Below are positions 1-5,045 of a stretch of 6,160 nucleotides of DNA, in pieces. The translations under genes and the position numbers were made by a program. The notes under the pieces were generated by a model. The model worked only from the letters and a program-made list of their open reading frames with translations. It was not told where the DNA came from and made no database searches. The stretch comes from Marinagarivorans sp. UBA5870 (lineage in GTDB: Bacteria > Pseudomonadota > Gammaproteobacteria > Pseudomonadales > Cellvibrionaceae), in the NCBI GenBank assembly GCA_002432555.1, contig DJFO01000085.1:11538-17697 (forward strand), read 5' to 3'. Position 1 is the stretch's first letter. Each line of letters begins with the position of its first letter.

Positions 1-1
1 C

Positions 2-30
2 ATCATACCCAAGTAAAATCCGAGCCTCAA
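2..30 (-). promoter_or_regulatory. Possible divergent sigma70 promoter firing off the left edge
   Basis: On the minus strand TTGAGG (30-25) and TATGAT (7-2) are separated by exactly 17 bp. They match the sigma70 consensus at 4 of 6 and 5 of 6 positions. It would drive a gene lying left of the window and divergent from kdkA. Nothing of that gene is visible, so this rests on motif matching alone and could be chance. Confidence 0.25.
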
Positions 31-77
31 TCGCAAGGCCGGGTTGAACGTCAAGCCGCCGAATTTACCAGCGCTTC

Positions 78-83
78 TATAAT
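78..83 (+). promoter_or_regulatory. Candidate -10 element upstream of kdkA
   Basis: A perfect TATAAT lies 31 bp before the kdkA start codon, a suitable distance for a short leader. No acceptable -35 box sits 16-18 bp upstream: TTGAAC at 44-49 is 28 bp away, and there is no TGn extension. A weaker alternative is TTTACC (64-69) with TATTAC (87-92) at 17-bp spacing. Either could serve kdkA. Confidence 0.3.
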
Positions 84-114
84 TCCTATTACCGACTACA
101 ACCGTCAGGCCTCT

Positions 115-864
115 ATGACAGCGTCTGAGAAACAGCAGACATCGACTGAAGAATGTCAGCAGGGTTCCAGTTATTACTGGTGGAATCCGGCGGTGCTCGC
201 CGAGTTCGACAGCCTTATTTTTTCGCCCGCGGCGCGCTCGGACGACGCCTCGATCAATCGCCTTGGGCGCGGCGCGGCCTTTATGTTCCAGTACCGCGGT
301 CTGAACCTGGTGCTGCGCCACTACCAGCGCGGGGGGCTGGTCCGGCATTTCAACCGGGATTTGTATCCCTTTGCTGGTTTGACGAACACGCGCATGTGGC
401 GGGAGTTCCATTTGCTCCTGCGGTTGCAAGAACTAGCCCTGCCCGTTCCGGTGCCAGTGGCCGCCCACTGCCGCCGGGTTTTCCCCGGTTTTTATCGCGG
501 CGATTTGCTTACCCGGACGATCCCCAACTGCCGGACTTTGGCGGAAGTGCTCGAACAGCGGCGCCTCGACGCCGGGTCGTGGACTGAGCTCGGGCAGTTG
601 CTCGCCCGCTTTCACGCGGCGGGGGTGTACCACGCCGACCTCAACGCCAACAATATTTTGATCGACGCCGCCGGCCAGTTTTTTCTGATCGACTTTGATA
701 AAGGCGAGCTGCGGCAACCGGGCGAGTCCTGGCAGGTGGCAAATTTGGCGCGCCTGCTGCGGTCTCTGACCAAACTGCAGGACCGGCGGCCGTCCTTTTA
801 CTTTGTTCCCGCCGATTGGGCCGCCCTCGCGGCCGGCTATGGAAGCCATTCCCGAGACGATTAA
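115..864 (+). CDS. kdkA: 3-deoxy-D-manno-octulosonic acid (Kdo) kinase, KdkA family
   Basis: The product, 249 aa, is a small eukaryotic-like kinase of the KdkA/RfaP group. Family members phosphorylate the 4-position of Kdo on lipid A precursors with ATP, at the cytoplasmic face of the inner membrane during LPS core synthesis. A Gly-Arg-Gly element (51-53) is followed by VLRHYQRGG (66-74), which resembles the family's nucleotide-binding strand region. The catalytic loop HADLNANNILID (173-184) carries the presumed base Asp175 and Asn180. The metal-binding element is DFD (193-195). Length matches typical KdkA (about 240 aa). The ATG at 115 has only a weak CAGG (106-109) ahead of it, but the first strongly family-like residues begin near 50, so the exact N-terminus is less certain. 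The gene stands alone, with a 101-bp gap to lptM containing that operon's promoter. Other sugar kinases of the RfaP type are the main alternative. Confidence 0.86.
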   Translation: MTASEKQQTSTEECQQGSSYYWWNPAVLAEFDSLIFSPAARSDDASINRLGRGAAFMFQYRGLNLVLRHYQRGGLVRHFNRDLYPFAGLTNTRMWREFHLLLRLQELALPVPVPVAAHCRRVFPGFYRGDLLTRTIPNCRTLAEVLEQRRLDAGSWTELGQLLARFHAAGVYHADLNANNILIDAAGQFFLIDFDKGELRQPGESWQVANLARLLRSLTKLQDRRPSFYFVPADWAALAAGYGSHSRDD

Positions 865-900
865 CCTGACCTTAATGTCCCGCCCACCGCGAGGCTGAAG

Positions 901-929
901 TTGTGACATGCCCAGGGGCACCTTATACT
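901..929 (+). promoter_or_regulatory. Sigma70-type promoter of the lptM-lysA-dapF-DUF484 operon
   Basis: TTGTGA (901-906, 4 of 6 to consensus) and TATACT (924-929, 5 of 6) are separated by the optimal 17 bp. Transcription would begin near 936, giving a leader of about 30 nt before the lptM GTG at 966. The promoter falls within the gap after kdkA, just where an operon start is expected. The short leader leaves no room for a lysine riboswitch. Confidence 0.68.
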
Positions 930-965
930 TTGCCGTTTTTGGCTTCCACAATACGGGGTACGGCT

Positions 966-1106
966 GTGGTTATTTCGCCCAAGGTGCTGTTGATGGTCGC
1001 GCTGGCGTTCGCTCTGGTGGCGTGCGGGCAAAAGGGTCCGCTGACCCTGCCCCAGCCCGAGCAGCCCGCCGAGCAGTTAATTCCCACCGGCACCCCTCAC
1101 GAGTAG
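966..1106 (+). CDS. lptM: LptM/YifL-type small lipoprotein (LPS translocon maturation)
   Basis: This 46-aa protein starts with a short basic/hydrophobic signal sequence (MVISPKVLLMVALAFA). It ends in the lipobox LVAC, with the lipidated cysteine at residue 20. The conserved CGQKGPL after the cysteine is the hallmark of the LptM (YifL, LppL) family. Known members are anchored to the inner leaflet of the outer membrane and help LptD reach its native disulfide state. The rest (residues 27-46) is rich in Pro, Gln and Glu and looks disordered. I chose GTG at 966 because GGGG (955-958) sits 7 bp ahead. The more upstream in-frame GTG at 903 lies within the promoter and would add a tail unlike a signal peptide. 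Placement directly before lysA is the classical synteny. Because it is tiny and starts with GTG, it is easy to miss in automatic annotation. Confidence 0.87.
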   Translation: MVISPKVLLMVALAFALVACGQKGPLTLPQPEQPAEQLIPTGTPHE

Positions 1107-1115
1107 CAGAACCTT

Positions 1116-2366
1116 ATGTCCTTTTTGCACGATCGCCACGGCCAACTGTTTTTCGAGGATGTCAGCCTCCAGGACATAGCCGCCCAATTCGGCACACCCA
1201 CTTATGTCTACAGTCGCGCTGCCATCACCGCCGCCTATTTAGCCTACGCACAGGCGCTCGGGGACCAGCCGGGCATGATCTGTTACGCGGTGAAAGCCAA
1301 TTCCAATCTCGGCGTACTCAACGTGCTCGCGCGTCTCGGGGCGGGATTCGACATAGTCTCGGTCGGCGAATTGGAGCGGGTACTGCGCGCGGGTGGCGAC
1401 CCCTCGCGTATCGTTTTTTCCGGCGTCGGCAAAAAAGCGGAAGAAATGGCGCGGGCGCTCGAGGTGGGCGTTGCGTGTTTCAACGTGGAATCGGCGAGCG
1501 AACTCGAATTGCTCTCGCAAGTGGCAAGCTCGCAAGACAAAGTAGCCCATATTTCCCTGCGGGTGAATCCGGACGTGGACGCCAAGACTCACCCGTACAT
1601 CTCGACCGGTCTGAAAGAGAATAAATTCGGGATCGATATCAACGAAGCCGTGGCCGTTTATCGTCGGGCCAGTCGTCTGCCCGGTATCCATATCCGCGGA
1701 GTCGATTGCCACATAGGGTCTCAGTTGACCAGTCTGACCCCGTTTCTCGACGCCCTGGACCGCCTGCTGCATTTAATCGACGAGCTGGGTCGAGAGGGCA
1801 TCAGCATCCACCATTTGGATCTCGGCGGCGGCCTTGGGGTCACCTACCGGCAGGAGAGTCCGCCGGAACCGGCGGATTATATCGGCGCGGTAAAAGCGAA
1901 AATCGCCGGCCGCCCGCTCGCGCTTATGTTTGAACCCGGCCGCTCGATCGTCGCTAACGCGGGCGTGCTGCTGACGCGCGTCCTGTATTTAAAGCCGACT
2001 GCCCACAAAAATTTCGCGATCGTGGATGCAGCCATGAACGATATTATCCGCCCGGCGCTCTATCAAGCCTGGCAGGAGATAGTTCCGGTGGCGGCACCGA
2101 GCGCGGAGAGTCAGACCTGGGATATTGTCGGGCCCGTGTGCGAGACCGGCGATTTTCTCGCCAAGGAGCGTCAGCTCGGCCTGAAGGAGGGCGATCTACT
2201 CGCCATGAAGTCCAGCGGCGCCTACGGGTTCGTGATGAGCTCGAATTACAACACCCGGGGCCGCGCGGCGGAGGTGATGGTGGACGGCAACCGAACCTTT
2301 ACGGTGCGACGCAGGGAAACCATCGCCGATTTGCTCGCGTTGGAATCGGCGCTGCCGGAAGGCTGA
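1116..2366 (+). CDS. lysA: Diaminopimelate decarboxylase
   Basis: LysA is a cytoplasmic PLP-dependent fold-III enzyme that decarboxylates meso-diaminopimelate to L-lysine, the last step of the DAP pathway. The 416 aa match the family's normal length. Visible motifs in order: YAVKANS (57-63) with the PLP-binding Lys60; HIGSQ (199-203) with His199; the phosphate-binding GGGLG (237-241); EPGR (273-276); CETGD (342-346), supplying the active-site Cys342 and Glu343 from the partner subunit; and Tyr370 in GAYGF. The barrel domain spans roughly 35-280, with beta-sandwich parts on both sides. The gene follows lptM by 9 bp and precedes dapF by 5 bp. Its own Shine-Dalgarno is poor, so translation probably depends on coupling to lptM. 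No frameshift or missing catalytic residue is seen. Confidence 0.98.
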   Translation: MSFLHDRHGQLFFEDVSLQDIAAQFGTPTYVYSRAAITAAYLAYAQALGDQPGMICYAVKANSNLGVLNVLARLGAGFDIVSVGELERVLRAGGDPSRIVFSGVGKKAEEMARALEVGVACFNVESASELELLSQVASSQDKVAHISLRVNPDVDAKTHPYISTGLKENKFGIDINEAVAVYRRASRLPGIHIRGVDCHIGSQLTSLTPFLDALDRLLHLIDELGREGISIHHLDLGGGLGVTYRQESPPEPADYIGAVKAKIAGRPLALMFEPGRSIVANAGVLLTRVLYLKPTAHKNFAIVDAAMNDIIRPALYQAWQEIVPVAAPSAESQTWDIVGPVCETGDFLAKERQLGLKEGDLLAMKSSGAYGFVMSSNYNTRGRAAEVMVDGNRTFTVRRRETIADLLALESALPEG

Positions 2367-2371
2367 CCGCG

Positions 2372-3202
2372 ATGAAAATTCGTTTCACCAAAATGCATGG
2401 CCTCGGCAACGACTTTGTAATGCTCGATGCCATCAGCCAGAAAATCGTGCTGACGCCTGAGCGGGTGCGCCGCTTGGCGGACCGTCATTTCGGCATCGGT
2501 TGCGACCAGTTGTTGGTGGTGGAGCCGCCAACCAGTCCGGAAGCGGATTTCCGCTATCGTATTTTTAATCACGACGGCAGCGAAGTGGAAAACTGCGGTA
2601 ACGGTGCGCGCTGTTTCGCGGTGTTCGTCCGGCAGCGGAAGCTGACCGGCAAACGCATCATTCGCGCCGAGACCGCGGGTGGCCTCCTCGTACTCCACGT
2701 CCAATCCGAGAGCCGGGTCACCGTCGACATGGGCGTCCCTCGCCTGGCGCCCGCCAGCATTCCCTTCCTTGCCCCGGCGCAATCAATCGTGTATTCGCTC
2801 CAGGTCGGCGAACAGGTCCTGGAAATTTCGGCAGTCTCCATGGGCAACCCCCACGCCGTGACCCTCGTGGACAATGTGGCTCAATTTGATGTGCCCGGCA
2901 TAGGTGCTCAGGTGGAGAAACATTCCGCGTTTCCCCAGAGGGTAAATGCGGGATTTATGGAAGTCCTCAACCAACACGAAGTTCGCGTGCGGGTGTATGA
3001 ACGTGGCGCTGGCGAGACCCTCGCCTGCGGTACCGGCGCCTGTGCGGCGGTGGTGGCCGGTCGTTTGCGCAGTCTGCTTGGGGACGAAGTCAAAGTTCAT
3101 CTACCCGGGGGCGATCTGCTAATCCGCTGGCAGGGAGAAGGCCACCCGGTGCTTATGACCGGCCCGGCGACTACCGTTTTTCACGGCCAGATAAACCTAT
3201 GA
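2372..3202 (+). CDS. dapF: Diaminopimelate epimerase
   Basis: DapF interconverts LL- and meso-diaminopimelate without a cofactor, using two active-site cysteines. It supplies both peptidoglycan cross-linking and the substrate of LysA. The 276 aa agree with the usual 274-280. The N-terminal FTKMHGLGNDF (5-15) is diagnostic. The catalytic cysteines are Cys75 in ENCGNGAR (73-80) and Cys219 in ACGTGA (218-223). MGNPHAV (157-163) and the ERGAGET loop (210-216) are also present. The two halves form the family's pseudo-symmetric alpha/beta domains. The ATG at 2372 is chosen because GGAAGG (2357-2362) lies 9 bp upstream and the conserved N-terminus begins there; the frame stays open further upstream inside lysA. 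The stop overlaps the next gene's start. Confidence 0.98.
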   Translation: MKIRFTKMHGLGNDFVMLDAISQKIVLTPERVRRLADRHFGIGCDQLLVVEPPTSPEADFRYRIFNHDGSEVENCGNGARCFAVFVRQRKLTGKRIIRAETAGGLLVLHVQSESRVTVDMGVPRLAPASIPFLAPAQSIVYSLQVGEQVLEISAVSMGNPHAVTLVDNVAQFDVPGIGAQVEKHSAFPQRVNAGFMEVLNQHEVRVRVYERGAGETLACGTGACAAVVAGRLRSLLGDEVKVHLPGGDLLIRWQGEGHPVLMTGPATTVFHGQINL

Positions 3203-3873
3203 GTGCGAATCGCGACGAGATCCTCGACGAAGCCAGGATTGCTGAGTATCTGGCAGAGCATCCCAACTTTTTTGATCGACATGCGGATGTGCTGCGGGAT
3301 CTGCGTTTGCACCACCCGAGTGGGCGCGCCGTGTCCTTAATCGAAAAACAGGTTTCCGCCCTGCGTGAGCGCAATACCGAACTGCGCCACCGACTCAATC
3401 AGCTGCTGGAAAATGCTCGCCAGAACGATCGCCTCTTTGAGCGGAGCAAGCGGCTTGTCTTAGCGCTATTGGAATGCAACGAGCTGGGAGACATAGTCGA
3501 CGCGCTTTATTACAGCTTCGATAAGGAATTCAATATTCCGGTGACGCGCCTGATTCTGTTCCGCAAGGCCGCCCAGAGCTGCAACCTGAGGGTGGTCAGC
3601 GAGGACGATGCCCGCATTTATTTGGGCCGCCATCTCACTGCCAGTCGCGCCGTCAGTGGCGGTTTTAGTAAGGAAGAGGTGGGTTTTTTATTTGACCGGG
3701 ACCACGGCAAGATCGGATCTGCGGCAATGGTGCCGCTTTATTACCATGATCTACTCGGAATTTTGGCGGTCGGGCACGAGGATCCCAAACATTACCAGGC
3801 GGGCATGGGGACCCTGTTTCTCACTCACATCGCGGAAGTGTTGAACCGGCTGATACCTCGGTATTTGACCTGA
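3199..3873 (+). CDS. DUF484 family protein (GAF-like), function unknown
   Basis: This 224-aa cytoplasmic protein belongs to the DUF484 family, routinely found after dapF and before xerC in gammaproteobacteria. The N-terminal signature runs from HPNFFDRHADVLRDL (21-35) through HPSGRAVSLIEKQVSALRERN (39-59). It leads into a charged helix with likely coiled-coil character up to NDRLF (76-80). Residues about 85-220 look like a GAF-type alpha/beta domain; GSAAMVPLYY (173-182) and GILAVGHEDP (187-196) are its most recognisable strands. GAF folds often bind small ligands, but no ligand is known for this family. The start ATG overlaps the dapF stop (ATGA, 4 bp), so translational coupling is expected. 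The gene ends the operon. No xerC-like reading frame follows it. Confidence 0.93.
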   Translation: MSANRDEILDEARIAEYLAEHPNFFDRHADVLRDLRLHHPSGRAVSLIEKQVSALRERNTELRHRLNQLLENARQNDRLFERSKRLVLALLECNELGDIVDALYYSFDKEFNIPVTRLILFRKAAQSCNLRVVSEDDARIYLGRHLTASRAVSGGFSKEEVGFLFDRDHGKIGSAAMVPLYYHDLLGILAVGHEDPKHYQAGMGTLFLTHIAEVLNRLIPRYLT

Positions 3874-3882
3874 CAACGCACG

Positions 3883-3910
3883 GGCAACCCCGGGGAGAAC
3901 CCCGGGGGCC
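3883..3910. terminator. Bidirectional hairpin between convergent DUF484 and sutA
   Basis: Two copies of CCCCGGGG (3888-3895 and 3900-3907) flank the loop AGAA. Outside a 2-nt bulge, GGC/GCC adds three more pairs. The hairpin sits 9 bp after the DUF484 stop and 9 bp beyond the sutA stop, so it can serve both strands. Neither side has a proper U-tract: ATTGTATTA on the + side, TTGCC on the minus side. It may act as a weak intrinsic terminator or an mRNA 3' stabiliser. Confidence 0.55.
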
Positions 3911-3919
3911 TGCATTGTA

Positions 3920-4195
3920 TTAGATGGGTTGGCCACCATAATTGCTTTGGGGCTTGCGCGGCGGATCCGAGACAACGTTGGGCGGAATTTCATTGATGAC
4001 GCCGCCTCTTGCCAAAAACGCTTCGACATCATTTTGAATCTGCATGCGCAGCGCTTCTCGCGCAGCGACGGACTCCTCTACGACAGCTTCAACGGCTGGA
4101 GCGGCGGTGAAAGTTCCGGCCTCTTCTTCCTCGTCCGCTATCTCCTCCGCTTCAATTTCTTCTTCGTTTTCTTCGATTTCGTTTTCTTCGCTCAT
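3920..4195 (-). CDS. sutA: SutA-family RNA polymerase-binding regulator
   Basis: The product is a 91-aa highly acidic protein. Residues 1-27 are almost all Glu, Asp and Ile/Ala and should be disordered. Residues 28-45 are an Ala/Val-rich linker. A helix around 45-64 (AAREALRMQIQNDVEAFLARGG) follows. The conserved tail is INEIPPNVVSDPPRKPQSNYGGQPI (67-91), the part I recognise as SutA-like. In Pseudomonas aeruginosa SutA (about 105 aa) binds RNA polymerase directly and raises transcription of rRNA and maintenance genes during slow growth. This copy is shorter, mainly in the N-terminal half. ATG at 4195 is preferred over an in-frame ATG at 4231 because GTGAGGA lies just ahead of it and the acidic tail starts there. 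Whether it acts as in Pseudomonas is inference from family membership. Confidence 0.86.
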   Translation of the reverse strand: MSEENEIEENEEEIEAEEIADEEEEAGTFTAAPAVEAVVEESVAAREALRMQIQNDVEAFLARGGVINEIPPNVVSDPPRKPQSNYGGQPI

Positions 4196-4199
4196 AAAA

Positions 4200-4206
4200 T
4201 CCTCAC
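4200..4206 (-). promoter_or_regulatory. Ribosome binding site deciding the sutA start
   Basis: GTGAGGA on the minus strand contains GAGG (4204-4201), 5 nt before the ATG at 4195-4193. It selects MSEENEIEEN as the N-terminus rather than an extension of 12 residues from the upstream ATG at 4231. Confidence 0.7.
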
Positions 4207-4251
4207 TTTTTCTCTCTTGCAAGGAACCCACACAATTATTTTTTAGGCAAT

Positions 4252-4281
4252 GGCCGGACCAAATTTGCGTTTGGACCGGCC
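4252..4281. repeat. Near-perfect 12-bp inverted repeat in the sutA leader
   Basis: The arms GGCCGGACCAAA (4252-4263) and TTTGGACCGGCC (4270-4281) are complementary at 11 of 12 positions around the loop TTTGCG. It lies 56 bp upstream of the sutA ATG and would be inside the 5' UTR if the promoter candidate at 4306-4337 is right. No U-run follows on either strand, so it is not an ordinary terminator. It could be an mRNA structure or a protein-binding operator. Confidence 0.75.
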
Positions 4282-4305
4282 GCTGCCCAGTTTCGAATGT
4301 GTGTA

Positions 4306-4337
4306 TTTATAGTTCAGCAGGTTTTCGGCGTCATCAA
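4306..4337 (-). promoter_or_regulatory. Weak promoter candidate for sutA
   Basis: On the minus strand TTGATG (4337-4332) is followed after 20 bp by TATAAA (4311-4306). The hexamers are fair (4 of 6 and 5 of 6) but the spacer is 3 bp too long for sigma70. AT-rich DNA directly upstream could compensate as an UP element. The start point would be near 4299. Confidence 0.3.
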
Positions 4338-4338
4338 G

Positions 4339-4377
4339 AAAATCCGGTTTTTTTTAGTATTTTTTGTTCTAAATTTT
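4339..4377. other. Phased A/T tracts upstream of sutA, probable curved DNA or UP element
   Basis: Four tracts occur in a row: AAAA (4339-4342), eight T (4348-4355), six T (4360-4365) and AAATTTT (4371-4377). Their centres are about 11 bp apart, close to one helical turn, the arrangement that gives intrinsic bending. Read on the minus strand they are A-rich and lie just upstream of the candidate -35 at 4337, where an UP element would bind the RNA polymerase alpha subunits. Confidence 0.45.
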
Positions 4378-4497
4378 CGAAACGCATGGACGCCAGGTTA
4401 TTTAGAATGATTGGACTGCAGCTTGCTTATTATTCCGATTTGACCGAAGGGGCCGCGAGCCTGGCGCAGACGACCGAACGCTACGGTACGAACCAGA

Positions 4498-4851
<354 letters not shown>

Positions 4852-4879
4852 TTAGCGATAGAGAAGTAGCCGTGGCAGA

Positions 4880-4902
4880 CGATTAATCGCTGCGGCCAGC
4901 GA
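4880..4902. repeat. Overlapping dyads in the PII gene leader (proximal)
   Basis: CGATTAATCG (4880-4889) is a perfect 10-bp palindrome, extended by GCAG/CTGC (4875-4878, 4890-4893) with one bulged base. It overlaps a second hairpin, TCGCTG and CAGCGA (4887-4892, 4897-4902) around CGGC. The two cannot form fully at the same time in RNA. They lie 40-60 bp upstream of the PII start codon. Confidence 0.5.
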
Positions 4903-4909
4903 GCGCCAA

Positions 4910-4918
4910 TGTATAACA
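4910..4918 (-). promoter_or_regulatory. Candidate extended -10 promoter of the PII gene
   Basis: On the minus strand TGTTATACA (4918-4910) fits a TGn extension followed by TATACA (4 of 6). No good -35 accompanies it, which extended -10 promoters tolerate. It sits within AATGTATAACATT (4908-4920), a perfect 5-3-5 inverted repeat that could be an operator. The start would be near 4903, giving a leader of about 67 nt. Confidence 0.3.
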
Positions 4919-4934
4919 TTCCTCGGGGAAATTA

Positions 4935-4957
4935 CAGCGGGCGCCGGCTGCCCGCTG
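4935..4957. repeat. Perfect 8-bp stem hairpin in the amtB-PII gap
   Basis: CAGCGGGC (4935-4942) and GCCCGCTG (4950-4957) are exact complements around a 7-nt loop. On the minus strand it is followed by TAATTTCCCC rather than a U-run. It lies between the amtB terminator and the PII promoter candidate. The shape resembles REP-type hairpins, but only one copy is visible. Confidence 0.6.
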
Positions 4958-4970
4958 CACCTGCGTGCAG
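4955..4970. repeat. CTGCAC-N4-GTGCAG inverted repeat
   Basis: Perfect 6-bp arms (4955-4960 and 4965-4970) surround CTGC. It overlaps the right arm of the preceding hairpin by three bases, so the two structures compete. It looks superficially like an NtrC site, but the spacer between the TGCAC and GTGCA halves is 4 bp, not the 7 bp of known NtrC sites. Confidence 0.5.
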
Positions 4971-4981
4971 TAGCTAAACCA
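4966..4981 (-). promoter_or_regulatory. Weak sigma54-like -24/-12 candidate for the PII gene
   Basis: On the minus strand TGGTTTAGCTACTGCA keeps the invariant GG and GC with 10 bp between them, matching the spacing of TGGCAC-N5-TTGCA. The -24 box matches at only 3 of 6 positions. glnK genes are often sigma54/NtrC dependent, which is why it is listed, but such matches are frequent by chance. The leader would be about 118 nt. Confidence 0.2.
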
Positions 4982-4990
4982 GCCGGATAG

Positions 4991-5017
4991 AAAAAAGCCT
5001 CGGTGGTGGACCGAGGC
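4991..5017 (-). terminator. Intrinsic terminator of amtB
   Basis: On the minus strand GCCTCGGT (5017-5010) pairs perfectly with ACCGAGGC (5004-4997) around the loop CCACC. It is followed at once by six T (4996-4991). It begins 28 bp after the amtB stop. Being canonical, it should end most amtB transcripts before the PII gene. Confidence 0.92.
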
Positions 5018-5045
5018 CGTAAGCGCTAAATAGACGTGCTGTAAA

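Larger units (their letters stand above)
4196..4497. other. 302-bp intergenic region between sutA and the PII gene
   Basis: This stretch holds the sutA leader, a 30-bp inverted repeat (4252-4281), a weak promoter candidate (4306-4337) and phased A/T tracts (4339-4377). The last 120 bases (about 4378-4497) return to GC-rich sequence. There I find no gene, no convincing terminator for the PII gene and only an unsupported short reading frame. Confidence 0.6.

Noticed and set aside
901..922. CRP/Vfr-type site beginning with TGTGA at the operon promoter.
   Set aside because: Only one half-site is present; the second half (TCACA after 6 bp) is missing, and the bases are accounted for by the -35 element.
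4320..4355. Possible + strand intrinsic terminator: imperfect stem followed by eight T.
   Set aside because: The stem is mostly A-T pairs with a bulge and is separated from the T-run by GG; there is no + strand gene upstream to terminate. Phased A/T tracts explain the T-runs better.
4955..4970. NtrC binding site upstream of the PII gene.
   Set aside because: The halves TGCAC and GTGCA are 4 bp apart rather than the 7 bp seen in established NtrC sites, placing them out of register.
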